Assembly (NCBI RefSeq): GCF_030694085.1
Contig: NZ_JAUXZE010000073.1
Coordinates: 149,269-213,268 of the forward strand
DNA: 64,000 nt
Source: Tabrizicola sp.
Lineage (GTDB): Bacteria; Pseudomonadota; Alphaproteobacteria; Rhodobacterales; Rhodobacteraceae
Direction of reading: 5' to 3'
Below the pieces are notes generated by a model, which was not told the DNA's origin, ran no database searches, and saw only the letters and a list, made by a program, of their open reading frames with translations. Positions within the stretch are counted from its first letter, which is position 1. Each line of letters starts with the position of its first letter. Positions 1-7,205 of this stretch are shown here, piece by piece. Position numbers and translations under genes: made by a program.

Positions 1-89
1 GCGCCGTGATCGACCGTGCGCGCCAGGACGGGGCAGAAAGCGCCCGCCCGCTGCTGATGGACTGGCTCGCGACACAAGAGACCGCCTGA
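1..89 (+). CDS. C-terminal end of an unidentified protein (cut by window edge)
   Basis: Only the last 28 codons are inside the window, read in the frame beginning at base 3 and ending with TGA at 87-89. The visible peptide is a moderately charged, probably helical tail (for example RPLLMDWLATQETA) with no motif I recognise. A perfect 9-bp hairpin starts ten bases after the stop, which supports this being a real 3' end. The product cannot be named from what is visible. Confidence 0.6.
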   Translation, partial: AVIDRARQDGAESARPLLMDWLATQETA

Positions 90-98
90 TGACCAAGT

Positions 99-122
99 CT
101 CCTGACACCACGCTGTCAGGAG
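99..122 (+). terminator. Hairpin after the first (partial) gene
   Basis: CTCCTGACA (99-107) pairs perfectly with TGTCAGGAG (114-122) around a 6-nt loop. It sits just past the stop codon at 89 and before the next gene. Only a weak pyrimidine stretch follows (CTTTCCTT), so it is a terminator-like hairpin rather than a textbook intrinsic terminator. Confidence 0.5.
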
Positions 123-133
123 AGCCGTGCTTT

Positions 134-159
134 CCTTCCGGTACTCGAAACCGGAAAGG
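134..159 (+). promoter_or_regulatory. Hairpin that can bury the ribosome-binding site of the Rid gene
   Basis: CCTTCCGGT (134-142) can pair with ACCGGAAAGG (150-159) around a 7-nt loop, with one bulged base. The right arm contains most of AAAGGA (155-160), the likely Shine-Dalgarno of the gene starting at 168. The structure could therefore limit translation initiation; that consequence is inference. Confidence 0.35.
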
Positions 160-167
160 ACAGTTTC

Positions 168-563
168 ATGCACCGCACCCCCGTCAATCCCTGGCCCTGG
201 TCCCTGCCCCTTGGCTACAACCAGGCCGAGATCGTCACCGGCCAGACCCGGCAGCTGATCTGCGCCGGGCAGACCGCCGTCGACGCCACAGGCGCGCCGC
301 AGCATCCGGGCGACATGCGCGGGCAGTTGGCACTGGCGCTCGACAATCTGCAGACCGTGGTGGAAGCGGCGGGAATGTCTCTTGCCAACATCGTCCGGCT
401 GACCGTCTATGCCACGGACGTCGACACGGCGATGCGGAACTTCGATCTTCTGGGCCTGCGGTTCGGGCCTTTGGGCGTGGCCCCGCCGATGACGCTTCTT
501 GGCGTCACTCGACTTGCCCTGCCGACGCTCTTGGTCGAACTTGAAGCCACCGCCGCCGACTGA
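168..563 (+). CDS. Rid-family (YjgF/YER057c/UK114) protein
   Basis: 131 aa, the usual size for the small trimeric Rid fold. The typical pattern is visible: an early GQTAVDATG stretch, the helix QLALALDNLQTVVEAAG, then VRLTVYATDVD and a C-terminal LPTLLVELEA strand. In RidA proper an arginine in a PAR-S/T segment near the C-terminus binds the imine substrate; the matching segment here reads VAPPMTLLGV, so that arginine appears to be missing. This points to one of the non-deaminase Rid subfamilies. The start at 168 has AAAGGA at 155-160. The gene lies 58 bp before a WYL-type regulator on the same strand; no enzyme that would explain its substrate is adjacent inside the window. Confidence 0.85.
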   Translation: MHRTPVNPWPWSLPLGYNQAEIVTGQTRQLICAGQTAVDATGAPQHPGDMRGQLALALDNLQTVVEAAGMSLANIVRLTVYATDVDTAMRNFDLLGLRFGPLGVAPPMTLLGVTRLALPTLLVELEATAAD

Positions 564-621
564 CCGCGCTTCCCGGCCGTGCTAGTCTTGCGGCCGGGAC
601 ACCCTTGAAAGGACCTTTCAG

Positions 622-1383
622 ATTCGCCGCGCCGAAAGACTGTTCAGGCTGGTGCAGGACCTGCGCGACCACGGGCTTGCCCGGGCCGAGGATATGGCGC
701 GCAGGCTGGAAGTCAGCACTCGCACGATCTACCGCGACATCGCGCATCTTCAGGCCTCGGGCCTGCCGATCGAAGGCGAAGCCGGGATCGGCTACCTGCT
801 CCGTCCCGGCTTCGACCTTGCGCCCGTCGCCTTCACCCATGACCAGGTCGAGGCGCTGGCGCTTGGACTTGCCTATGCCGAACGGGCCGGCGATCCGGTG
901 CTTGCCCATGCCGCGCGCGAGGCGCGGGCAAAGCTGCAGGCCGGGATGCCCCGCCCCGAGGACCGGAGTTTGGCCGACGCCCCCTACTTCAGCCTGCACG
1001 CCCGGATGCCGCCGCAGGCCCGAGCCTTGCGCGAGGCGATCCGCAAGCGGCGGGTCGTGCAGCTGACCTACCGCGATGGCAGCGACCGCGGCTCGGACCG
1101 TCGGGTCCGCCCGCTTGCGATCTGGAGCTTCCCCGAAGGCTGGATGTTCACCGCCTGGTGCGAGCTTCGCGCCGATTACCGGACTTTTCGCATGGACCGG
1201 ATCGTCGACCTGGCGCCAACCGCCGAAATCTTCGTGGAAACCGAAGCCACCAGCCTTGCGACCTTCCTTGCACGCGACACCTGCGAAGGCCCGGCCGCGC
1301 CTGCGCCGCCGGTCCGCCCGGCCCAGTTTCCCATATCCGCAGCGCCCGATCCGGCTTTCGGGACAACCTTGCCAAATCCTTAA
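622..1383 (+). CDS. YafY-type transcriptional regulator (HTH plus WYL domain)
   Basis: Predicted DNA-binding regulator. The N-terminal HTH (RRAERLFRLVQ, then the recognition helix region VSTRTIYRDIAHL) is followed by a WYL sensor domain (RVVQLTYRDG, RPLAIWSFPEGWMFTAWCE, YRTFRMDRI). The first Met-type start in frame, GTG at 652, would delete the beginning of HTH helix 1, while family members begin with a residue or two before R-R/T-x-E-R-L-F. Only an ATT at 622 gives that N-terminus, and it has AAAGGA at 608-613 eight bases upstream. I therefore place the start at 622 as a probable rare ATT start; 652 is the conservative alternative. WYL regulators usually bind small ligands or oligonucleotides; nothing here shows the ligand. 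Confidence 0.8.
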   Translation: MRRAERLFRLVQDLRDHGLARAEDMARRLEVSTRTIYRDIAHLQASGLPIEGEAGIGYLLRPGFDLAPVAFTHDQVEALALGLAYAERAGDPVLAHAAREARAKLQAGMPRPEDRSLADAPYFSLHARMPPQARALREAIRKRRVVQLTYRDGSDRGSDRRVRPLAIWSFPEGWMFTAWCELRADYRTFRMDRIVDLAPTAEIFVETEATSLATFLARDTCEGPAAPAPPVRPAQFPISAAPDPAFGTTLPNP

Positions 1384-1401
1384 CGTCCGCGACCAAGTAA
1401 T

Positions 1402-1440
1402 TGATTTCGTTTGACAGCCATAGATTGTCCACCGTGGACA
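1402..1440 (+). repeat. Composite dispersed motif, copy 1
   Basis: TGATT at 1402-1406 is followed after exactly 19 nt by the 15-bp palindrome TGTCCACCGTGGACA (1426-1440). The same arrangement recurs at 22841-22879 and, inverted, at 49190-49228. This copy lies between the 3' ends of two convergent genes (stops at 1383 and 1463), so it is not in a normal promoter position. Confidence 0.75.
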
Positions 1441-1462
1441 CTTCCTGTGGACCGGCCTCCAC

Positions 1463-2659
1463 CTAACCCAGCAGACCCGCCTCCACCAGCCCGGCAAGCA
1501 GCGCGAAAATATCCGCCGAGATCTGCACCCGAGGGGTGTCCGGGAAGGCTTCGACCAGGGCCTCTTCCAACTCTTCCGGGGGTACCGGTTCCTCCAGCAT
1601 CCCCCAGATCGCCGCAGCCAGCGGGTCCATCCGCTGGATCGCCCGCCCCTCTGGATCGGCCAGGTAGAGCACGTCGCCGATCCACCGCTCCACGCAGCCC
1701 TCCCGCTGGGAAAGCATCGTCCCCACCGGGCCGGGCCTGTACTCCATCACCGCGGGTCCGAACCGCCACTCCTGCCCGCCGGGCAGCATGGCAGCAGCCT
1801 GACCCGCGAACCCCGCTTCCAGACATTTCACCGCCTCGTCCAGATCCGTGTAGGTCAGCTGCCAGACCGGGGCCGCCGCGAGAGTGGCCGCGACCACCTC
1901 CAGCACCGCCCCAGAGTGCCGGTCGCGGGTGAAGTTCTGATGGAGCAGCGCATCCATCGCCACATCGGGCGGCACCGCGGTCAGGCGCGCGGCGGTCGGG
2001 GCGTCGCGCCGGTCCAGAAGCACGAAGGCCCCCACCGGCAGTCGCGTGCCATGCGCGGGCTGCCCGGGAAGCGGAAGGTAGTGGTACTGCCGGTTTCGCG
2101 GTCCCGGCATCGCCTCGGCCCAGGAGCGGAAATCGGCGGGAAGGGTGTCGGGCAGCGGCAGGCGCAGGCGTGGAGCGATCCCCATCGCATGACCGACCGC
2201 CACCCCGCCCGAGGGGAAGGACAGCGGCACCACATCGTCGCTGAAAATGGGGTGACCCGCCCTGGCCAGAGCAACCGAAAGCGTGCTTTTCCCGGCGCGC
2301 CGGAGGTTGGGGAAAACGACCAGTTGCCCCGCCATCTCGACCCCGGCCGCGTGCAGGCAGATCAGATGCGGGTCCGACAGTGGCAGTGCGACTGCAAGGC
2401 TTGCCATTGCATCGCAGACCGCGTTCACCGGATCCCAAAGCTGCGCCGGGCGGTCTTCGACATGGCTTTCACAAAGCAGCTTGCCTTGCCCGAGGTCCCC
2501 CCTGATCGTGAAGAAAGGGTCCGCCAGAAGGTCGGCGTCCACCAGCCGGTACGGCCAGGCCGCAGCGATCTCGGCCACAATCGGCAGGATCGCCCCGGCC
2601 CCGTCAAGGCGCAAAGGCGCGGTGACGCCCTGGAAGAAAATATCCCGCTTCACCATCAC
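1463..2659 (-). CDS. HPr-kinase-like P-loop protein fused to a C-terminal PqqD domain
   Basis: 398 aa. Residues about 95-260 resemble the C-terminal kinase domain of HPr(Ser) kinase: an LHAAGV segment (102-107), a P-loop variant PNLRRAGKST (117-126) and the paired aspartates of FSDDVVPLS. The first glycine of the usual G-x-S-G-x-G-K-S loop is absent, but the AGKST core remains. Residues about 305-398 match PqqD-like domains: WIGDVLYLADPEGRAI, DPLAAAIWGMLEEP, EEALVEAFPDT and a GLVEAGLLG end. PqqD folds serve as peptide-recognition elements in RiPP pathways, and HprK-like kinases phosphorylate lasso-peptide precursors on serine. The gene follows a Ser-rich exported peptide gene after 55 bp on the same strand, so that peptide is the natural candidate substrate. 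Kinase activity is inference. Confidence 0.8.
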   Translation of the reverse strand: MMVKRDIFFQGVTAPLRLDGAGAILPIVAEIAAAWPYRLVDADLLADPFFTIRGDLGQGKLLCESHVEDRPAQLWDPVNAVCDAMASLAVALPLSDPHLICLHAAGVEMAGQLVVFPNLRRAGKSTLSVALARAGHPIFSDDVVPLSFPSGGVAVGHAMGIAPRLRLPLPDTLPADFRSWAEAMPGPRNRQYHYLPLPGQPAHGTRLPVGAFVLLDRRDAPTAARLTAVPPDVAMDALLHQNFTRDRHSGAVLEVVAATLAAAPVWQLTYTDLDEAVKCLEAGFAGQAAAMLPGGQEWRFGPAVMEYRPGPVGTMLSQREGCVERWIGDVLYLADPEGRAIQRMDPLAAAIWGMLEEPVPPEELEEALVEAFPDTPRVQISADIFALLAGLVEAGLLG

Positions 2660-2714
2660 ACCTGAGCTTTCCCCTTCGACCCAGAAAACCCGGCCGAAGG
2701 GGATGGTTCAGCAA

Positions 2715-2996
2715 TTACGGGCTGGTGGTTGCGCAGCCGGCGTCATCGTCGGTCGGGCCCGAGCAGACGCTGGGCGACGTGCTCGACGAAGACGAAGACG
2801 ACGAGCTGGTCTTGCTCGGCGCAGACGTCGGGCTGGGGCTGCTGGAGCCGCTCGACCCACTCGAGCCGCTCGACCCGCTGGCCTGGGCCATGCTGACGGT
2901 GGTCATCGCGGGCGCCGCATAGGCCGCCAGTGCCAGGGCGCCGATCCGGCCAAGGGCCTTGCGGCGGGAGAATAGGCTGTCCTTCGGTTCGCTCAT
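2715..2996 (-). CDS. Small Ser-rich exported peptide with Tat-type signal
   Basis: 93 aa from the ATG at 2996, chosen because AGAAGGAAAAG precedes it; a longer in-frame reading from 3134 has no ribosome-binding site. The N-terminus has a twin-arginine pattern (FSRRKALG, residues 9-16), a hydrophobic stretch and an A-x-A type end (AQA). The mature part is low complexity: a GSS triplet repeat encoded by a 9-bp tandem repeat, a Pro/Ser/Thr part, a run of nine serines, and a tail with two cysteines and an acidic DDD. I recognise no named family. The gene precedes the HprK-PqqD kinase gene in what looks like a two-gene operon. Alternatives are a cell-surface spacer peptide or a RiPP-like precursor. 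Confidence 0.75.
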   Translation of the reverse strand: MSEPKDSLFSRRKALGRIGALALAAYAAPAMTTVSMAQASGSSGSSGSSGSSSPSPTSAPSKTSSSSSSSSSTSPSVCSGPTDDDAGCATTSP

Positions 2997-3107
2997 GTTT
3001 CTTTTCCTTCTGCTAGGAGGTGTCCCACATCTGTCCCGATCCGGGGTCTTCTGCCCCATCAGGTTCCTCTGGAGTGCGGCAGGAAAATGGCGTTGGCCAG
3101 TTACCCA

Positions 3108-3132
3108 GGGTTTAAACAGGCCATTTAAACCC
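3108..3132. promoter_or_regulatory. AT-centred inverted repeat upstream of the Ser-rich peptide gene
   Basis: GGGTTTAAA (3108-3116) and TTTAAACCC (3124-3132) form a perfect 9-bp inverted repeat with a 7-bp spacer. It lies 112-136 bp upstream of the peptide start at 2996 and downstream of the malonyl-CoA synthetase stop at 3174. The symmetry and AT content suit a dimeric repressor or activator site better than a terminator. Confidence 0.45.
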
Positions 3133-3173
3133 AAGGTATAAGCGGCAACCTGCCTTCAGGGTCCCAAAGGGGC

Positions 3174-4646
3174 TTAGAGGTCGACAAACAACGCTTGGTA
3201 TATACGCCGAAGCTCGGCCTTCTGGACCTTTCCCATCGCGTTGCGCGGAAGGTCGTCCAGAATCAAAACCCGCTTCGGCAGCTTGAACGCCGCCAGCCGG
3301 TCACGAAGCGCGGCGCGGATCGTGGTTTCGGACAGGATCTCCCCCGGGTCGGGGACCAGGCAGGCCACCACCGCTTCGCCAAAGTCGGGATGCGGGACCC
3401 CGATCACGGCCGAGGCTGCAACTCCCGGCAGATCATCCAAAGCCGCCTCGACCTCGGCCGGATAGACATTCAGCCCGCCCGAGATCACCAGGTCCTTGGC
3501 CCGCCCCAGGATCGACAGGTAGCCCCGCGCATCCACCGCGCCCATGTCGCCGGTGATGAACCAGCCGTCGCGGAATTCCTCGGCGGTCTTTTCAGGCAGC
3601 CGCCAGTAGCCCTGGAAGACGTTCGGACCGCGCACTTCGATTGCCCCCGCCTCGCCCTGCGGCAGGGCCTTACCGTCCGGGCCGGTGATCCGCACCTCAA
3701 CCCCAGGCAGCGGCATCCCTACGGTGCCCGCACGGCGCGCGCCGTCGTAGGGGTTCGAGGTGATCATGTTGGTCTCGGTCATCCCGTAGCGTTCCAGGAT
3801 CGCGTGGCCGGTGCGGTCCTGCCATTCGGCATGGGTCGCGGGCGACAGGGGGGCCGAGCCAGAGATGAAGAGGCGCATGTGCGCGGTGGCGGCGCCCATC
3901 TCTCCAGGGTCGGCCAGAAGCCGGGTGTAGAATGTGGGCACGCCCATCATCACCGTCGCCTGCGGCAGGGCTGCCAGCACGGCGGCAGGCTGGAACGCGC
4001 GCTGGAAGATCATCGACGCGCCGGAATAAAGGACGCAGTTCGTCGCCACAAAAAGCCCGTGCGTGTGGAAAACCGGCAGCACGTGCAGCAGGACGTCGCG
4101 GTCGGTGAACCGCCAAAGCCCGACCAGCGCTTCGGCATTCGACGCAAGGTTTTCACGCGTCAGCATTACGCCCTTCGATCGCCCCGTGGTCCCCGAGGTA
4201 TAAAGGATCGCCGCCAGATCGTCCGGCCCTTGGGCGGGATCGGAGAAGTCGGCACCCTGCCTCTCGGACAGCGCCAGCAGTCCGGGCAGGTCGATCACCC
4301 GTGCACCAAGCGCACGCAGCCCGTTCACCCGGCCCGGATCAGTCACGGCCAGCGCGGGTTCGGCGTCGTGCAGGAAATGCTCGGTCTCGGCCACGGTGTA
4401 GCCTGGGTTGACCGGGAGGAAGATCACTCCCGTCCGCAGGCAGGCGAGATACACGGACAACACCGCCTCGCATTTCTCGACTTGCACAAGCAGACGGTCG
4501 CCTTTTTCCAGGCCCAGTGCGACGAGTGTATTCGCCAGCCTCCCGGTCTCGGCCAGGAGTTCGCCATAAGTCAGACCACCGACCAGCCAGACCCGGGCCG
4601 GGTCCGCTGCCATCTGCTTCAGCTTTGCGATTACGTCGGTGCTCAT
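3174..4646 (-). CDS. matB: Malonyl-CoA synthetase (acyl-adenylating, ANL family)
   Basis: 490 aa, the length typical of MatB-type malonyl-CoA synthetases, which activate malonate with ATP and CoA. ANL motifs are in order: ILYTSGTTGRSKGVM (147-161), the ERYGMTET adenine-binding segment, GWFITGDMG, GRAKDLVISGG and the catalytic-lysine region RNAMGKVQK near the C-terminus. The start at 4646 is preceded by GGGGAGGG. A generic medium-chain acyl-CoA ligase is the main alternative, since malonate specificity residues cannot be proven here. No malonate transporter or decarboxylase gene is adjacent. Confidence 0.85.
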   Translation of the reverse strand: MSTDVIAKLKQMAADPARVWLVGGLTYGELLAETGRLANTLVALGLEKGDRLLVQVEKCEAVLSVYLACLRTGVIFLPVNPGYTVAETEHFLHDAEPALAVTDPGRVNGLRALGARVIDLPGLLALSERQGADFSDPAQGPDDLAAILYTSGTTGRSKGVMLTRENLASNAEALVGLWRFTDRDVLLHVLPVFHTHGLFVATNCVLYSGASMIFQRAFQPAAVLAALPQATVMMGVPTFYTRLLADPGEMGAATAHMRLFISGSAPLSPATHAEWQDRTGHAILERYGMTETNMITSNPYDGARRAGTVGMPLPGVEVRITGPDGKALPQGEAGAIEVRGPNVFQGYWRLPEKTAEEFRDGWFITGDMGAVDARGYLSILGRAKDLVISGGLNVYPAEVEAALDDLPGVAASAVIGVPHPDFGEAVVACLVPDPGEILSETTIRAALRDRLAAFKLPKRVLILDDLPRNAMGKVQKAELRRIYQALFVDL

Positions 4647-4703
4647 TCCGCCCTCCCCTGCTCAATGGCATTTACCCAAGGGGCGGGGCGGATCGCAACC
4701 GGA

Positions 4704-5450
4704 TCAGGCCCGGATCACCTTCGGCGGCGTGGTGGCAAGGCGGAATTCGGCTTCGACGGCATCGGCCCCGTGAACCTGGCCAAGCTTCACCAGCTCAAAC
4801 CGGACCCGCGCTACCTCACGGTAATAAGAGAGGAAAGCGGCGTTCAAGGCGGCCCCCGACACGGCCCCAAGGATCGGCACCGCCTGCGCCGCAAGCTTCT
4901 GGCCCAGCACCGCCGCCAGCTTCGGCGCAATACTGGTGATCAGGCTTTGCACAGCGGACCCTGACATCGCCAGGCGCGAGCCGAGGAAAGAGGTGTTCAC
5001 CCCGTCGTCCTGCGCCAAGGGACTGCCGGCGGCAAAGACCTGCAGACATTCGGCACGCACCCAGTCCTCGTCGGGATCAAGCCCCGCCTCCCGCGCCACG
5101 CTGCGGATCGTGTTCAGAAACAGCGTCACCGTCATCGGCAGCTCGGCCAGAGAGGTGGCCAGCCCGCCCGCACCACCTGCCGCGCCCGCCGCCATTGCCG
5201 CGACCATCGGCGTGCGCTGGCCCAGGTCTGGCGCCCGCGCGGCCAATCCATAGGACGTCTCCAGCGCCTGCGCGGTCAGTCGCTCGATCTGGCCACGGAC
5301 GCCGCCGGGCAGGGCCGAAAGCTGGTTCTCCAACGAACCGCCAAGCCGGTTCACCAGGCGCATCACCGGGCCGTTCGCCCGTTTGTAGCGGCGCGCAAGG
5401 TCGGCAACCTGGGCGGGAAGGTCGGGGGATGTGGGCAGATACTTGTCCAT
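4704..5450 (-). CDS. EcsC family protein
   Basis: 248 aa matching the EcsC family, helical proteins of uncertain function named after a Bacillus protein associated with the Ecs ABC transporter. Visible features are an amphipathic N-terminal helix region, a Gly/Ala-rich stretch (AAGAAGGAGG), the family-like ELPMTVTLFLNTIRSVAREAGLD segment split around residues 105-125, and a C-terminal AVSGAALNAAFLSYYREVA part. No catalytic motif is evident. It follows on the minus strand, upstream of malonyl-CoA synthetase with a 57-bp gap, and could be co-transcribed with it. Its role cannot be deduced. Confidence 0.75.
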   Translation of the reverse strand: MDKYLPTSPDLPAQVADLARRYKRANGPVMRLVNRLGGSLENQLSALPGGVRGQIERLTAQALETSYGLAARAPDLGQRTPMVAAMAAGAAGGAGGLATSLAELPMTVTLFLNTIRSVAREAGLDPDEDWVRAECLQVFAAGSPLAQDDGVNTSFLGSRLAMSGSAVQSLITSIAPKLAAVLGQKLAAQAVPILGAVSGAALNAAFLSYYREVARVRFELVKLGQVHGADAVEAEFRLATTPPKVIRA

Positions 5451-5516
5451 CGCGTTGATATGGGGCCGCTTGCCCCCTGCGCAATGGGAAATCGGGGCAA
5501 TGGGAATACGGACGGC

Positions 5517-6002
5517 TCAGGTCGCTTTGGCGACCATGCCGGTCACGCCGTTCCAGGCCCCGGCCTTCAGCTCCAGCCCCAGGATGCGGTCGGGGTTTGT
5601 CGGCGGCGGCATCTCGATCCCGTCCAGCTTGCGGAAACCGAAGCGGCTGTAATAGGGCGCGTCGCCGACCAGCATCACCCGCTCCCAGCCCAGCCGCCGC
5701 GCCTCGGCCAGGCTTTCGTTGATCAAGAGCGCACCCAGACCTTCGCCCTGGTGGGTCGGGTGGACGGCAATCGGGCCAAGGAGCAGGATGTCATGCTCGC
5801 CGATCAGCGCGGGCCAGTACCGGATGACTGCGGCCAGCGCACCGCTGTCGTCACGCAGGGTCAGGCACAGCGGGGCAACAGTCGGGACACCATCGCGCAG
5901 ACGGTACGACGAAAGCGCAGTTCGGCCTGGGGCGAAACACAGGTCATAAAGGGCTTCCACCTCCCACCAGTCGTCCTCTGTCTCTTCCTCAAGCCGGTAC
6001 AC
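5517..6002 (-). CDS. GNAT family N-acetyltransferase
   Basis: 161 aa with the acetyl-CoA-binding motif A of GNAT enzymes: LLGPIAVHPTHQGEGLG, containing Q-x-x-G-x-G, followed by ALLINESLAEARRLG and the GDAPYYSRFGF segment found in the YhbS-like subgroup. The likely start is GTG at 6002, with no strong ribosome-binding site, so the N-terminus is uncertain by a few codons. It is divergent from the flavin reductase gene at 6113. The substrate (small molecule or protein amine) cannot be inferred. Confidence 0.8.
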   Translation of the reverse strand: MYRLEEETEDDWWEVEALYDLCFAPGRTALSSYRLRDGVPTVAPLCLTLRDDSGALAAVIRYWPALIGEHDILLLGPIAVHPTHQGEGLGALLINESLAEARRLGWERVMLVGDAPYYSRFGFRKLDGIEMPPPTNPDRILGLELKAGAWNGVTGMVAKAT

Positions 6003-6112
6003 GCGCTGATGATCCCACCCGAAATGCTTGCCGAATCCACTGGTCCGAAATCACTGGAATCGCGCCGTAACATGGCGCAGTGTCACGATCAATTTGTGAA
6101 GCAGGGTTCGTC

Positions 6113-6700
6113 ATGTTCTACCGTCCCGCCGATGGCCACGGGCTGCCACACAGCCCGTTTTCGGCCATCGTCTCGCCCCGGCCCATCGGCTGGATTTCCA
6201 GCCGCGCTGCGACTGGCGACAACCTGGCACCCTATTCCTTCTTCAACGCCGTGGGCTACACCCCGCCACAAGTGATGTTCGCGGGCGACTGCCGCGACAG
6301 CATGGTCAACGCGCTGGAGACGGGCGTCTTCGCGGTGAACATCGTCGCCGAAGCGGCGCTGGAGGCGATGAACGCCACTTCCGCCCGCTTCCCGCGCGGC
6401 ACGGATGAATTCCTGGCTGCCGGGGTGGCCAAGGCCGAATGTGTCGCCATCAACTGCCCGCGCGTGGCGGATGCTCCGGCCACGCTGGAATGTCGCGTGG
6501 TCAAGCTGGTGGACCTGATCGGCCCCGAGAAACTGATGCTGGGCGAGGTGGTGGGCATCCACATCCGCGATGACTGCCTGGTGGACGGTCGGCTTGATCC
6601 GACGCGCTATCATCCGGCGGCACGGCTTGGGTATCACGATTATACCTTCGTCCGCGAAGTGCGCGAACTGCGCCGTCCGAAAGACCCCGCAAAGGGATGA
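6113..6700 (+). CDS. Flavin reductase-like protein (FMN-binding split barrel)
   Basis: 195 aa. The beginning FYRPADGHGLPHSPFSAIVS, then SPRPIGWISS and APYSFFNAVGYTPP, matches the DIM6/NTAB-type flavin reductase-like family, which binds FMN in a split beta-barrel and is often an oxidoreductase of unknown substrate. I take ATG 6113 because an upstream in-frame ATG at 6080 would add residues unlike the family. The last codons overlap the ATG of the next gene (ATGA), so the two are probably translationally coupled. Confidence 0.8.
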   Translation: MFYRPADGHGLPHSPFSAIVSPRPIGWISSRAATGDNLAPYSFFNAVGYTPPQVMFAGDCRDSMVNALETGVFAVNIVAEAALEAMNATSARFPRGTDEFLAAGVAKAECVAINCPRVADAPATLECRVVKLVDLIGPEKLMLGEVVGIHIRDDCLVDGRLDPTRYHPAARLGYHDYTFVREVRELRRPKDPAKG

Positions 6701-7116
6701 CCCCCACCCACCGCAAGATCGTCTACGCCGTCAGCTTCGAGACGCTGGGGACGCTGGTCGCTTCGGCCTTTCTCTGGACCGTCTCCGACGCCAGTGCCGG
6801 GTCGTCGCTGGCCCTGTCGATCCTGACCGCCACCATCGCGCTGTGCTGGAGCGTCGGCTTCAACACCGTCTTCGAGTCCTGGGAGGCGCGGCAGGCGGTG
6901 CGGGGCCGCTCCCTTCGCCGCCGCACGGCCCATGCGCTTCTGTTCGAGGGCGGCCTCGTCCTGATCTGCATCCCGGTCATGGCCTGGTGGCTGCAGGTCG
7001 GCTACCTGCAGGCGCTGGTCTACGAGGGCGGGCTGATCGTGGTCTTCCTCCTCTACACCTACCTTTTCACCTGGGCCTTCGACCGCTTCTTCGGCCTGCC
7101 TGCCTCGGCCCGTTAG
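6697..7116 (+). CDS. PACE-family (AceI-like) multidrug efflux protein
   Basis: 139 aa with four predicted membrane helices arranged as two similar halves, each beginning with a short charged segment (HRKIVYAVSFETLGTLV; RRRTAHALLFEGGLVL). This is the tandem bacterial transmembrane pair layout of PACE transporters, inner-membrane exporters of biocides such as chlorhexidine in characterised members. Family hallmarks include the Glu in the first helix and the FNTVFESWE segment linking the halves. It overlaps the flavin reductase stop by 4 bases. Confidence 0.85.
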   Translation: MTPTHRKIVYAVSFETLGTLVASAFLWTVSDASAGSSLALSILTATIALCWSVGFNTVFESWEARQAVRGRSLRRRTAHALLFEGGLVLICIPVMAWWLQVGYLQALVYEGGLIVVFLLYTYLFTWAFDRFFGLPASAR

Positions 7117-7134
7117 CCTTTCCGCCCTTTGGCC

Positions 7135-7162
7135 TTGCGCGGGCGGAGCACTTCTGTATAAG
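7135..7162 (+). promoter_or_regulatory. Probable promoter of rpsF-rpsR-rplI
   Basis: TTGCGC (7135-7140) and TATAAG (7157-7162) are separated by 16 bp, a good sigma-70-type match. It is positioned about 110 bp upstream of rpsF, leaving a leader that contains a strong hairpin. It starts 18 bp after the stop of the upstream efflux gene. Confidence 0.55.
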
Positions 7163-7205
7163 GCCGCATCTTTCCGCTTATCCATGAACCGGCGATGCCT
7201 CTCGT

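Noticed and set aside
3108..3132. Terminator for malonyl-CoA synthetase
   Set aside because: The dyad is AT-centred with no T-tract, so it fits an operator better.
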